Source of the DNA: Daphnia carinata
Lineage: Eukaryota; Arthropoda; Branchiopoda; Diplostraca; Daphniidae
Length of the DNA: 64,000 nucleotides
Assembly (NCBI RefSeq): GCF_022539665.2
Contig: NC_081331.1
Location: forward strand, 9,021,534-9,085,533
Direction of reading: 5' to 3'
Numbering within the stretch: position 1 is the stretch's first letter; each line of letters starts with the position of its first letter. This document shows positions 10,526 to 21,199 of this stretch, piece by piece. The notes under the pieces are model-generated. The model saw only the letters and a program-made list of their open reading frames with translations. It searched no databases and had not been told where the DNA came from. The position numbers were made by a program, and so were the translations under genes.

Positions 10526-12989
10526 GTCTGTGTCTGCTGCTGCTTTTCTTGCTGTTTGTTCCTATACTGTTACATATTTGCTTGCTTCGCACCAACAATG
10601 ACGGATAAGATGTGAAACCGCCATAAATTCCATCGCATTGAATTATCATATAAATACGGAAGGCTTACATCATCAAGAAGAAACGACTAAGAAGGGCATT
10701 AAACGTGTCATTATTGACGAACAAATAGAAGTGATAATCCATTCCGGAAAGTTATTTCAAGAAAGCTGACGAAGGCACACTATTTTACTATATAACCAAC
10801 GCTGTCGGATGGAAAGGAATCAATCCTTTCTGGCCGTTTTGGTAAATTCGCTCCACGAAAGGAAAAAAAATGTTGTTCAAAAAGATGTCAAAGGATTCCC
10901 ATAGACGATCCTGGCTTCCCTCTGCTAACCGGCAGCCTAGGCAGGAGAACCCAGAGGAGCCGGAAGCGAGCACGTCTGGCCTTCAACAGAATTCGGATCC
11001 TCCTCACATCCAACCAGACGTTCCTGATGTTGACCCAGAACAAGCTATTTTTTATCCAGGTCGCACCTGGGCATTGTGACATGCTTTGCACGAACGTGAA
11101 TTGAACGTTCGCACAATGGTGCTAAAATTGGATCTAGACGCAGCGATTTGAGGAAGAAATTGGCAAATTGGCGGTGGGAAAATTGCAATAAATTTTGGAT
11201 CTAGACCCCCAAAATCACCAACCCCTCCGCCAAAAGAATGGGTGTAGTCGGAGTAGTGGAGGAAACCATCTGATAACGGAGTTCAATGAAAAGAAAAACA
11301 AAGAGAGGATAAGAGAACGATAAAAACCTTATTTCTATTGCGTGTAGGTTTTACGTGTTTTATCTTTACATTATCTATTTAATATTCTTTAATAATCTCT
11401 ATATTTCTATTTCTCATTCCTGTTTTCCCATCTTATACCAATGTTACAAAAAAGGCTAATGTCCTGAAATATGTGTTTTCTTCCATATTATAAAATCTGA
11501 TATTTCCTTGTGTAAGGTTCTTTCATCCTTTTATTATCCCTGTACAAGTATACAAGATGACAGAGCAAAGGCAAATCCGAATTATGATCAGAAAACTCTC
11601 TTCAATCATAATGGATTATTAGACCCAACCTAAAAAATGTTGGGGGAAAAAGGTCACATAATTTTATATACCACTAAGGTACTACCAGAGGCGCACGTCA
11701 CGGTAATTATGCGCAACATGATTAGGCGGCGGGAGCGTGACAAGGTCACAGTGAGATGGCTGTATACCACGCGCCATGCCTAGCTCTGTGCCACAGAGGC
11801 GCTGCGCTAAGCACACTCAGAGCGGCTCCTATTCAGTAGGTGATGACGTAGTATGTACACTACGCACCGCACCCACCTCAAGGATAGCATAGGCTACCGC
11901 CAAGTGTAACTAAAAGCCACTATTGACTCATTACATTCCTTCCCAGTCCCAAACAGTTAAGAGAATATTTATCTGTTTAAAATATTTTTCAGCTATTTTC
12001 TACTCTACTTTACTCAGCGATGGTGGTAACGATGACTCTTGTCATCAATCTTCTTCCGATGTTGAACTGGACGCTCTTTTCCGCTTACATCTCCTCCATG
12101 GGCCATAGTGTATTATCAGAGTTTTCTGTCCTTTTTTCTTTGGCGTTATTTGCTTGTTGAGGAATATTCTTGTTAAGTATGAAATTATTAACAACGAGTA
12201 GCGCGCTAATTAATGTAGTCAAAACATTTTATTATCTCTTCCTTGACATGATAACACTAACAGCACTAACACAATATATTGTAACGAAATTAAAAATCTT
12301 AGTTTTGTTAAACAGGAAATGAAAAATAAAACTAGAAATAAAAAGTCGTTTGAAGGTTGCCCTAAACCCTTGGGAGTGGTAGGGTTCTTACGAACATCCG
12401 GAAATGTAAATGGAGCCCGGGAATGATGCAAGATTGTCGTCGATCTTGCAACAGTGGATCGTAGGTTTCTCGTTGGTGGAAGGGAGCATACAAAAATGGT
12501 AGAACATAGAGTTAGAAGGAGAGTGGTAAAGAGAAATTCAGAGAGAGTGAAATTCAGTTTCTAGTTTGTCTGTCGGTGTAACGCTAGTTTGGTGTGTTTT
12601 CAAATAGAATATCGACAATCTGTGTGTGTGATCAGGCGGTGTTGGTTTGAAAGTTTAAGTATGTCTATGCGGCTATTCTTTTTTTTGTTTTGGATAGTGT
12701 AGAGGCCTGGCGGCCTGGCATGTTAGATTTCGGATCTGTAGTAAACTAACACCAGACCGAAGGATGACTTTCGAGACTAACCGGTGGCTAAAACGCTTCA
12801 ATCCCGTTACAAACGGAAAAGATCCCTGCCGTATTGGACGATTGCGTCCCAGTGCGCGTTACAATATGAAAATTATCACTATTGGAGCAAACAAAACTTC
12901 TCATTCTCGACGCAGAAAAAAATTGTTCTAGGCGCAAAACACTTCTTTTTGTATTCCTCGCACGCCAAATCCCTCTTTCGATACATATT
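10526..12989. other. No supported gene; possible short coding remnant at 10870-11079
   Basis: Apart from a 69-codon plus-strand frame at 10870-11079, with a Pro/Glu/Ser-rich composition and no recognised domain, no gene is supported. No tRNA, rRNA or clear mobile-element end was seen. Confidence 0.4.
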
Positions 12990-13570
12990 TTCCCTTCACT
13001 AGTTGTAGCTCCAACGCTCTGATTTTTATCAGCTCCCTTTCACACTTCTTTTCACTTTTCCTTTTTCTTGCATACTGAAGCCTCCCAACACATTAAAACA
13101 AGTGGAGAAAATATCCTCGCTTTTTTTGCCGGAGGGCAACTAACAAGCCTTTTCATCCACCTGCTTTCGTATTTGAAAACCCCTTGTTCCCCTCGAGGTG
13201 CGTCAGCTCCGCCCACCTATTTCACATTGTTTCCCCTCCTTTTCTAACCAAATCCCTTTTTCCCCTGCGTTGGAGTTAGAAAAAATCGTAAAAGTTAGTT
13301 TGACTTTTTGCTCACGGACTTTTTCCGCCGTAGAATTTTAAACGTTTCATTTCTTCTCCTCCTAGCTAAACGAATCAATGTTTTTCAGTTATTTCTTTTT
13401 GATAAATACGAGCGTCTTCTCCTCTTTTTAATGAGACCACCTTTGATTAAAAATATGTTTTGCTTCTGCCCGAAAACAGTTATAATGCGATGCCCTTTTA
13501 TTTTGCTATCCTTGCCGTAGCGCAGCTACTGAAAGCCGACGGGAAACCGTTGACCTTTCAAGAGCCGTCG
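12990..13570 (-). repeat. Left arm of a diverged inverted repeat pair
   Basis: The reverse complement of this block aligns by eye with 22530-23030. Shared landmarks include cccgtcgg(c/g)tttcagtagc followed by tgcgctacggca near 13510-13550, and gagcgttggagctac-like against gtaagagttggagctacg at the far end. The two arms face each other across about 9 kb holding element C and glycoprotein copy 2. Confidence 0.6.
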
Positions 13571-13886
13571 GCAAATTTTTCTCTTTTACTTCCTTTTCTC
13601 TTCCTTTCGTGTCTTTTATTTTATTTAAATATATATATAGGTGTGAAAAAAACAATGTCAATGTAGAATATTTTTGTGCTCTATATATTTTTTTAAGATG
13701 TAGAAATGTCACCATTTCCAATTGTCTTACTGCTATGTCTTTATGGACTAAAACGTTCGAACCTTTGAAACGACCGTATGCGATAGTACCGAATCGTCGA
13801 AAATGGGAATAATTCAATTTTCGGATGCCGATTGTCATTCGATAATAGATGATAAACACTCTGTTGATGTGCAATATTCAGTATAT
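13571..13886. other. Spacer left of element C
   Basis: AT-rich flank into which element C inserted. The four bases before the LTR are ATAT, matching the four after the right LTR. No gene is recognised. Confidence 0.4.
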
Positions 13887-14132
13887 TGTAACAGTTTCAC
13901 TGGATTTATTTATTCGTAGACAGGTTACAGCTTTACACGACAGCACTACACGACAACAGCACTAACACAGCTAACAGCTACACAGGCTTACTACACTGGA
14001 CTGCCCCTTTAGCCAGCCGCAGACGGGCTCTTAAGGCCTCTGACATCCGGCCAGATTGGCAAAGTCCATTGACATCGCACATTTAGGCCACTTAGCATCT
14101 GATGCTAAGCGCCAAAGTACATTGGCGCTACA
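13887..14132 (-). repeat. 3' LTR of element C
   Basis: 246 bp, TGTA...TACA ends, apparently identical to 19451-19696. On the plus strand it starts tgtaacagtttcactgg and ends acattggcgctaca. Confidence 0.92.
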
Positions 14133-14146
14133 TCCCCCCTCCTACC
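14133..14146 (-). other. Polypurine tract of element C
   Basis: On the minus strand GGTAGGAGGGGGGA immediately precedes the TGTAGCGCC start of the 3' LTR. This is the standard plus-strand primer position. Confidence 0.85.
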
Positions 14147-14279
14147 TACAGAAACGGGTTCCCAGGGAATGACATAAAGAATGCCCATGCTTCACTAATA
14201 GATTCTAAATGGCTAACACATACAGGCCATACTCACTACCTTAACATAGGGCAAAATAACTGAAATTTAACGGAGACAA

Positions 14280-17200
14280 TCACTCCACTGCATGCGGGCC
14301 GGGCTCGCCTTGATCTTCATCTCTTGACTCCCGCACCTGCCTAAGACGATCCACCAATAGGGTATCCACGTGACTGCTCAGCCTCCGATACTCGAACCAT
14401 AGGTACACCAGCAGCGGCACCGGGAACAGGCATCCAATTAACCATTCGAAAGGATAGCGCTTGGCGTTCCCTTCTTCTTCCCACTGGCGCCGCAGACGTT
14501 CCACTGCTTTCAGATGTGAGCTCGCTCCTGCTAGGTCTATCCGCGTAGGCGTTCGAAGGGCGGCTGGCGCTTCCTCCATGATGGGGCTCTTTACCACCGG
14601 TTGCGATTGCTCCAGGACTGGTGCTAGTAGGCCGCTCAGCATCCCGGCGGCCTCCTCATCGATGACACTCGTCACATTCACCGGTAACATTTGTCTAAAG
14701 CTTGCTTGTAGGACCCAATCGTCCGACGTTGCCGAACACAATCTTGGAATTTTTATTACTCCCGCTGCCGGCAGCACTTGCGGTAGGCCTATTCCCCCTA
14801 TTCTTTTCCCAGGACACTGAAGCACTATGGTTACATTATTTTTTCCTGCGTAACCCCATTTTCTTCCTCCAATGTAAAACAGGTCAATACCGGTCCACTT
14901 TTTACTGTCTAAACGGCAGTTCCTCTGAATCCCTTCCGGCTCCTGCAGAAAGACTGCCGCTGCGCAGCTCTTCATCCTCCCTTTCCGATCGATAGGCTTT
15001 AGGAAAGGGCATACACTGCCCATGTAGGGTGCACATTTTCGGGCCTCGTCGACGTTGAACTCGACGAACAGTTGACGGTCTGGCGATACTCCCAAGTATG
15101 GAGCCAAACCTTCGTAGGAGTGGGATACTGACTCCTCTTTGCTGGATGCTACTGGCATGGGAAACACACTGTAGATCTGCAAGGCGTAATTGAATTCGAA
15201 CACCGGCAGATGAATAAACAATCGAACGTTCCCACTCACAAGCGCCGCCTCCACCCTGGCTTCCTGGTACGCTCTCCAGCCATTTCCTCCTTGTAATGCT
15301 GGTGTTAGTCCCCAGCCTTGGGGCAAAGCTTGTCGAACCGAATCCAGCGCTTGAGCTAGTACGTTCGGAGGACAAAGGAGTGGTGACAATCTCCCTATAG
15401 CTGCATCCGCTAGGCCGGTTTGCCAACCGTGTAGGACTTCGGCCGTCCAGTCCAGCGCTCTATTTGCTTTCTCCACAGACCTTGTTACTTTTTGCAAGAA
15501 CAGTAACTCTCGAGCCAGGTGAGTCCAGCTATCATTGAAGACCTTCCTCAGCTGTGCCTGTTCTCGACGCATCTGCCCCGCCACTGCCATGAGAGCACTG
15601 ATTTCCGACTCATGCTCCGCCAGGTGTCCCATAGTCACATTTAACAAGGTCGCTTGCTCCTGGAGCAGGTGCACCACCTCCAGACCCCTCTTGTCGAATG
15701 ACTCGAGCTTCGAGTGCACGGCTTCCAAGTCCTTCGTCATGGCGGTTCCAAAGAGCCAGTTAAGAAGCTGGCCGCCCCCGTCGATCAATCCGCGCTTCCG
15801 CCGGGCTCCGTCGCCTTTCAAAGCTCGTTCTAGTTCTCGGAATTCCCGCCTCCGACGCTCCGCTCTTGCCTTGATTTCAGCCAAATCAAGCGCCGGACCT
15901 TCCAAAAACGGTTTTACCTCCATAGGGAAATTCCCCGTTACCGCTTTGCCGAAGGCACTCGACATATCGTCTATCCATGCGGTAACCAATTTAATTACCT
16001 GCTCCGCCCGCTTGGTGGGCACGTCGTAAATGACAACCCATTCTGAGTCGCCCAGTGCCAAAGTACCCTCGGGGTGAAACACTGCACCCTCGGTAACAAC
16101 GAATTTTCCCTTCATTTCGTTCCCTTGAACCAATTGGCCTACGAAACAGACCAATGTAAAGAACAGCATGTTCTTCATCCATCCGGGTGCCCGTTTCTTC
16201 CTGGTAGGCCGACCCGTCGGTGCTTCCGCCGCCGAGTCCATTGCGGAACCTCCTTCGTCTTGTAGGCCTTCGTCCAGTTCGGCGATCGGCTCCAATGGAC
16301 GGCGCCTCACTCTCCCCCTTTCTCTTTTCGCTGGCTGTTCCACAGCTACTCCAATAGGGTCGGTGTCAGGTGTCACTTCACTGTCAGCTTCGGGTATCGG
16401 CCCCGTGTTATTATCGGCACGCGCCCCACCCGTTGGAATCGCATGCTCGAGCACATTACACTGGCCCAAGCACTCCCCACTGTCCGCAAACACATCCTGA
16501 AACTGTGTGAGCAGATCCATTAGGTCGTTCCGATCCTGCGCCGCCAGAGTTGACGCTACACACTGATCAAACGCCGCTGGTTTCCGCGGTTTTCCCGACC
16601 GGCCCCCGACCTCTTTAGCTGCATCCCTCTCCTCGCTTTCTTCCAACGAGAGATTGCTCGCCTGGTCAATCGGCATTAGGTGACCGATGGAAGTTCCCTC
16701 GACGATCACGTGATCCACATGGTCAACATTCATCACGTGAACCACCGCTTCCGGCTTCGAGCAGTCGATGAGAGCATGGCCCGCCGAAAGTCCACTATTT
16801 TGCAACAGCTTCTTCGATGGTCTCAGTAACATAATAGCGTCATTTCCCACTTCAGGGATGGACACTTTTACTGGCACCGCACTTCTCTTCGGCACCGTCA
16901 CACCCACCGTCACTGTCACTTTCTTCACGGTTTCTTTCCCACCGCTTGCCTCCATATGGATGGCTCCTAGTTCCACTATTGGCGGGTTACTAAAACAGAT
17001 TTTCAGCTCTCGGAACAGCTTCAGTAAGTTTCTCCCCATGATAAATTCTGGTCCAAATGTCTTCAGGACCAAGGCTTCACCCTCCACGGACGCGTTTTTA
17101 TTCGTGACCGTGAGGGAGACCTTCCCCCTCGGATTCATCGGCTGTCCATCGGCCGTCACGACCATCGGTCCTTCCCACGGGACTATTTTCAATTTCAATC

Positions 17201-17450
17201 TACTCGCCAACGATGGTGAGATAACTGAAATCACCGCTCCAGTGTCGACCAAAGCATCGACCGGCCGTCCACCAATCCAAATTTCTTCGGTCGGCTGACG
17301 ATCGCCATTGGTCATTTCCGAAGACTGGTCTCCGCCAATCACCGCACAGGCTGCCCTAGGCTCCTCCCCCTCGGGCTTCTTGGGTTTCACTGCAATCTCC
17401 TTCTTCTTTTCCTTCTGACAGTTTCTCGCGATGTGCCCTTCTTCATCGCA
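14280..17450 (-). CDS. Element C protease-envelope fusion frame (pol deleted)
   Basis: From the zinc knuckle (CDEEGHIARNC, near 17415-17450) the frame enters a retropepsin (DTGAVISVISP, near 17225-17260) and the long linker that normally precedes RT (FQDVFADSGECLGQ, near 16470-16505). After HAIPTG it passes straight to a segment that matches the integrase C-terminal tail of element D (RADN-TG), then to the envelope. The envelope begins near 16178 with a hydrophobic signal peptide. It has a basic RRKR furin-type site followed by GLIDGGGQ near 15780-15803, heptad-rich sequence, many cysteines and a membrane segment near 14390-14440 with a charged tail. That layout is the baculovirus F/errantivirus envelope type. 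The envelope is probably made from a spliced RNA; no splice site was assigned. Confidence 0.85.
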   Translation of the reverse strand, partial: CDEEGHIARNCQKEKKKEIAVKPKKPEGEEPRAACAVIGGDQSSEMTNGDRQPTEEIWIGGRPVDALVDTGAVISVISPSLASRLKLKIVPWEGPMVVTADGQPMNPRGKVSLTVTNKNASVEGEALVLKTFGPEFIMGRNLLKLFRELKICFSNPPIVELGAIHMEASGGKETVKKVTVTVGVTVPKRSAVPVKVSIPEVGNDAIMLLRPSKKLLQNSGLSAGHALIDCSKPEAVVHVMNVDHVDHVIVEGTSIGHLMPIDQASNLSLEESEERDAAKEVGGRSGKPRKPAAFDQCVASTLAAQDRNDLMDLLTQFQDVFADSGECLGQCNVLEHAIPTGGARADNNTGPIPEADSEVTPDTDPIGVAVEQPAKRERGRVRRRPLEPIAELDEGLQDEGGSAMDSAAEAPTGRPTRKKRAPGWMKNMLFFTLVCFVGQLVQGNEMKGKFVVTEGAVFHPEGTLALGDSEWVVIYDVPTKRAEQVIKLVTAWIDDMSSAFGKAVTGNFPMEVKPFLEGPALDLAEIKARAERRRREFRELERALKGDGARRKRGLIDGGGQLLNWLFGTAMTKDLEAVHSKLESFDKRGLEVVHLLQEQATLLNVTMGHLAEHESEISALMAVAGQMRREQAQLRKVFNDSWTHLARELLFLQKVTRSVEKANRALDWTAEVLHGWQTGLADAAIGRLSPLLCPPNVLAQALDSVRQALPQGWGLTPALQGGNGWRAYQEARVEAALVSGNVRLFIHLPVFEFNYALQIYSVFPMPVASSKEESVSHSYEGLAPYLGVSPDRQLFVEFNVDEARKCAPYMGSVCPFLKPIDRKGRMKSCAAAVFLQEPEGIQRNCRLDSKKWTGIDLFYIGGRKWGYAGKNNVTIVLQCPGKRIGGIGLPQVLPAAGVIKIPRLCSATSDDWVLQASFRQMLPVNVTSVIDEEAAGMLSGLLAPVLEQSQPVVKSPIMEEAPAALRTPTRIDLAGASSHLKAVERLRRQWEEEGNAKRYPFEWLIGCLFPVPLLVYLWFEYRRLSSHVDTLLVDRLRQVRESRDEDQGEPGPHAVE

Positions 17451-19273
17451 ATTAAACAGCGAAATGGGTTCTTCTTCTTTGGCTTTTTGTTCCAATCGCT
17501 TTTCCCGCCTTCTTTTCCCTTTTTCTTCGAGGGATCCTTTGCCCGGGCTAGCTCGTCCCGCAACTCCTGGATCTGGCGCCGTAGGTCTTGCATTTGGTCA
17601 AGGTCTACTGCTCCCACGGCAGGCTTCTCCCGCTCTCTACGCCTATCCTCATAGCCCCTCTCGTAGGCTGTTTTGACGGCATCCGCGTGAAGCCTCGCCT
17701 CTTCCAAGAAATCTTCACACGTCTTGATGCCCAACACGTAAAGTCTCTCATAAAGGGTTGGGCTCAACCCCCTGAACAGGTGATCTATGCGCACTTCCTC
17801 AGCCATATCCGGCTGGACAATGCGGCACATGTCCAGGACATCATGGTAGTATTCCGTGACGTCCTCGTCCTTGCCTTGGACCCTCATCCGCAGCTTCCTT
17901 TCCGTCTGCCGCTTCAGATTTACCGCCACGAATTGTTTGAGGAACAATGTCTTGAGCCCTCGCACTTCTCTGTAGTGCTCCGGTTCGTCATCCGTTTCGG
18001 CTATGCGAATCTGCTGGTCCTCCCAGTTATCTGGTCGGGCGTTTCTCGCCTCAAGGCCTACAATCCATTTGTAGGCAGGCCCCTCGAGCGAGACGTCAAT
18101 GGCCCTTGCTAGATCGTTATTGGACCAGCGATTATGGCGGCCGATCCTTTCAAATCGGTCTATCCACTCAATCGCATTCTCTTTCGGCGTGCCCCAGAAC
18201 TTTTCGGGCTCCTTGTAGTGGAACATTGGACGTTCCGCCATGTCTTCCTCTTCTCCCAAGAATGGATCCCAATCTAGTTCGGGCTCCTCCAGAGACTGTC
18301 GGCTCGGCGATCCTCCGACGCTGAATCCGCTTCGTCCCTGTCTCACTGTTGTCGCTTCCTGCGGAGTACTGAACGCTCTAGGTCGTAGGCCTTCGCGAGG
18401 GTTTCTTCCTCCCAAGCCTCTCGCCTCCACCGGCTGGCTACTATGGGTACCCGACGAACGGTTGATGACCCCAGTGGTATCAGCTTCCACGCCAACTGCG
18501 CTTCTTCCGCCGGTCACGTCTTCCGCTCGTGCCGACGACCGCCGCACGTCCTGGCTCCCGGTCAGTAACCCCTTCGTTCCACTGGAATTTGGGTCGCCCG
18601 ACCTCCTCCGCTGCGACTGGGATACTTGATCGCCTTCGACCGTTTCCGCCTCCGCTGAGACGGCCTTTACACCGGTACCTTCCTGGACACTGGAGACTTT
18701 CACCTGCTGAATGAGCGACTCGCGGTCGTCAAACTCTGCTTGACGTGATCGTGATCCCTGATCACGACCAATGACCCGCCCTACTTGTCGCTCTTCGGCT
18801 TCCGCCCTGGTCCGTGCTTTTACTCCTCCTTTGTTCCCTACCTCCCGAGCCTCTTCGTACTGCCTACGTGCAGCTATCGGCCCGACTGCCCCTTCCGACG
18901 CACCACTCCCTGCTTCCGGATTCCCAGAATCCTGGTAGCCCTGAGCGTCTTCAAATTCCTCGCCCTGTGGCTCAGAATCTGACTGGAATTGCGCCTGATC
19001 TGGGACTTCCCGCGGTAGGGACTCTTCACTGAGCACACACGTACCTTTTTGTCCCCAAGTGAGCTCACTCACTCCTCCAGGAGGGCCTCTTGAGCGGCCC
19101 TTTGTCCGCACCGGTGCTTCGTTTGCTCCCTGCAATCCCGCTGTCGACCGTGCTAGGGGTGTTGCCGCCCTCAAACCCGAGTAATAGGTTTGAATCTCCT
19201 TGGCTGCCTCTTCTGCCGCCCGTCTACGGCTTCTTTCTCCAGCGGCTGTGACCACACTTCTCCCGTGTGACAT
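17387..19273 (-). CDS. Element C gag polyprotein
   Basis: 628 codons from ATG 19273 (MSHGRSVV). Residues 1-350 are Arg/Glu/Ser-rich and probably disordered. A capsid-like Retrotrans_gag region follows (FWGTPKENAIEWIDRFERI, then YYHDVLDMCRIVQPD and LFRGLSP), then a coiled coil and a basic stretch. The first Cys of the zinc knuckle is in this frame; the rest (C-DEEG-H-IARN-C) is in the other frame. Copies A and D have one more base here (TGTTATAATTGC / TGTTACAATTGC) than C (TGTTTAATTGC, 17449-17459 on the complement). So this is either a one-base loss or a frameshift site. The frame ends 40 codons later in a basic tail. Confidence 0.85.
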   Translation of the reverse strand: MSHGRSVVTAAGERSRRRAAEEAAKEIQTYYSGLRAATPLARSTAGLQGANEAPVRTKGRSRGPPGGVSELTWGQKGTCVLSEESLPREVPDQAQFQSDSEPQGEEFEDAQGYQDSGNPEAGSGASEGAVGPIAARRQYEEAREVGNKGGVKARTRAEAEERQVGRVIGRDQGSRSRQAEFDDRESLIQQVKVSSVQEGTGVKAVSAEAETVEGDQVSQSQRRRSGDPNSSGTKGLLTGSQDVRRSSARAEDVTGGRSAVGVEADTTGVINRSSGTHSSQPVEARGLGGRNPREGLRPRAFSTPQEATTVRQGRSGFSVGGSPSRQSLEEPELDWDPFLGEEEDMAERPMFHYKEPEKFWGTPKENAIEWIDRFERIGRHNRWSNNDLARAIDVSLEGPAYKWIVGLEARNARPDNWEDQQIRIAETDDEPEHYREVRGLKTLFLKQFVAVNLKRQTERKLRMRVQGKDEDVTEYYHDVLDMCRIVQPDMAEEVRIDHLFRGLSPTLYERLYVLGIKTCEDFLEEARLHADAVKTAYERGYEDRRREREKPAVGAVDLDQMQDLRRQIQELRDELARAKDPSKKKGKEGGKSDWNKKPKKKNPFRCLIAMKKGTSRETVRRKRRRRLQ

Positions 19274-19432
19274 TCACACGAGGATCCTCTGCGATCCCAC
19301 TGCCAAATCCACGCTTTCCCCAGACCGTTGCTGTGGCCTCGTGCCCGGCAATAAATTGCCGAGTTCGACTTCCAGAGACCCCTCACAGCCAACGCCTACC
19401 CGAGTTAAAACGTGTATCTTAGCAGTGAAAAA

Positions 19433-19450
19433 ACAGGAGCATCTCCACCA
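19433..19450 (-). other. Primer binding site of element C
   Basis: Immediately after the 5' LTR on the minus strand is TGGTGGAGATGCTCCTG. The leading TGG is complementary to a tRNA CCA end. The same stretch, with small changes, follows the LTRs of A and B, and G has TGGTGGAGACGC. I could not match it to a specific tRNA. Confidence 0.7.
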
Positions 19451-19696
19451 TGTAACAGTTTCACTGGATTTATTTATTCGTAGACAGGTTACAGCTTTAC
19501 ACGACAGCACTACACGACAACAGCACTAACACAGCTAACAGCTACACAGGCTTACTACACTGGACTGCCCCTTTAGCCAGCCGCAGACGGGCTCTTAAGG
19601 CCTCTGACATCCGGCCAGATTGGCAAAGTCCATTGACATCGCACATTTAGGCCACTTAGCATCTGATGCTAAGCGCCAAAGTACATTGGCGCTACA
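19451..19696 (-). repeat. 5' LTR of element C
   Basis: 246 bp, apparently identical to the left LTR. The sequence after it (ATAT) repeats the four bases before the left LTR. Confidence 0.92.
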
Positions 19697-19739
19697 ATAT
19701 AGAGAAGTATGTGCTGCATTCCAATTCCCCTTGATATAT

Positions 19740-21199
19740 TTGCGCGAAGTGGAAAGAAATACGACATGTCACCATGAACTTTTTCGGACAATTAGTGATT
19801 GTGCCCGATAAAATTCCACTTGATACTACGCCAAATGAGTGCAACGATATGATTAACAGTCTTCGGTGCGAAGATCAAAAAATTATTGCTGCGTAAAATA
19901 AATATGTGTTTGACCGTGAACCTGGAATTTACGGCCGTTGGTTACAAACCATCGATATGGAAATTATTAATTGTGTCCTCGAGAAAGTTCATGTGTATCA
20001 CGTGTGGAAGACAGTAATTTTTCTACGCCGATAGGTATTGCTTCTGCCTCAACAGGTAATTTGTCACATAATTTTTTGAAATTGGTTTGGGACAAAACCT
20101 ATACGCAACGTTCTGAACCAAAAAACGGGCAATGATAAAATTTTTCGCCTTCAAGACGACAAAAAACAACTAGATTAACATTTATCTTTTCAGCCGCGTT
20201 GTATTACCATGCAAAAATCTTGTTCAAAGAAATCTGATGCACTTAATATTCTCGGCCAATCAAAATTCTTCGTTACAACGGCGGCCATTTTGGATATTTG
20301 TCAACAATAACATTGGCAGACCCCGCGCCACCTAGCGCTCAATATTTGGACCATCCCGCTAGTTTACAATATGTTCGTGCTCAACTTACGGACCATGAAA
20401 ATGAATTATCACGATTAGTAATTAAATACTACTGTGCGATTCAAGAAATGCAAAACATGTTGGAGCGGTTATTGCGGCACAATATAATGGTTGGTTAGCT
20501 GCTTCGCATCTAGATCTACCCAAGTGCACAAAATTACAAGTCCTCGGGAAAACCGCCATTGTCGTATCATACAAACCCATAAATGTGACTTTCGAGACCG
20601 TCATACCATTTCGCGGACCGCAACCCAAAGCCAAAAATTAGATAATTAAGCTGGAGGGTTGGGAACTCGTCAAATATTCGCCTTGTTATTGTACCAATGG
20701 ATTCGTGAACTTCAATGACATTCTTATGGGTTTCGCAATAACACTTGGAAGCCAGTGAACGCAAGTATCATATTAACGGTGCAACCTCTAGCGCATTCTC
20801 TTCTGTATGAGGATGTGAAATTTTTTTTACTATGAACATAAATGTAACCCTGCGTATAGTGAGACTATTGTGGATCACATGAGTATCATGGCTGATATTG
20901 CCGCAGCTATGAATGAACATTCGCCGAGTGGGTTTTCGGCCAATAATCGACCAAGTGTGACCAACGTTTTTTATCAGCCTCGTGAGTGAACACTTATGCT
21001 AGCGGTTAGGCAGCTATTAAAAATTATTTCTCCATCGGTGTACTCTGCCTCCTGGGGCGTCTTTTTTTACGCATTTGTTATGGTTGCGGATTTTTTTAGA
21101 CTTATCTGGAAGCTATGCCTTCGTTCAGTTCAAGAATCGGAACCGGATTTCCCTTATCAAATCGGATTACGGGACGTAATCTCGCGCCGCCGGGAGTGA
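19740..21199 (+). pseudogene. Virus-type glycoprotein relic, copy 2
   Basis: Plus-strand coding relic in shifting frames with several stops. It contains the blocks shared with copy 1: RAQLTDHENEL near 20380, TKLQVLGKT near 20540, and GWELVKYSPCY...NFND near 20660-20720. Next come a segment HSLLYEDV, a segment SIMADIAAAMNEHSPSG near 20880-20925, and a hydrophobic membrane segment (ASWGVFFYAFVMVADFF) near 21045-21100. A basic tail ends at the GGGAGTGATGTAACGAAG motif shared with copy 1. The layout is that of a class of arthropod-element envelopes that I believe resemble chuvirus glycoproteins; confidence in the family name is low, in the relationship between the copies high. Confidence 0.55.

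Larger units (their letters stand above)
13887..19696 (-). mobile_element. LTR retroelement C: complete, young, gag-PR-env without pol
   Basis: Two 246-bp LTRs (13887-14132 and 19451-19696) that look identical base for base, both TG...CA, flanked by a 4-bp duplication ATAT as expected of errantivirus-type Gypsy elements. Minus-strand order: 5' LTR, primer site, gag, protease, linker, envelope, polypurine tract, 3' LTR. RT, RNase H and integrase are absent. Gag and PR-env frames are long and free of stops apart from one frame change in the zinc knuckle. Identical LTRs imply recent insertion, so the deleted form was itself mobilised in trans. Confidence 0.9.

Noticed and set aside
10870-11079. 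Short plus-strand gene
   Set aside because: Low-complexity composition, no domain, no flanking support; left as a possible remnant only.
11690-11900. SINE-like GC-richer block
   Set aside because: No convincing A or B box, tail or target duplication was found.
17387-17495. Canonical -1 slippery heptamer at the gag/PR overlap of element C
   Set aside because: The local sequence CTGTTTA does not follow the X-XXY-YYZ rule and relatives A and D have one more base, so a simple deletion explains it as well.
14461-19032. Plus-strand frames opposite element C
   Set aside because: They are Pro/Ser-rich shadows of the GC-richer gag and envelope genes.
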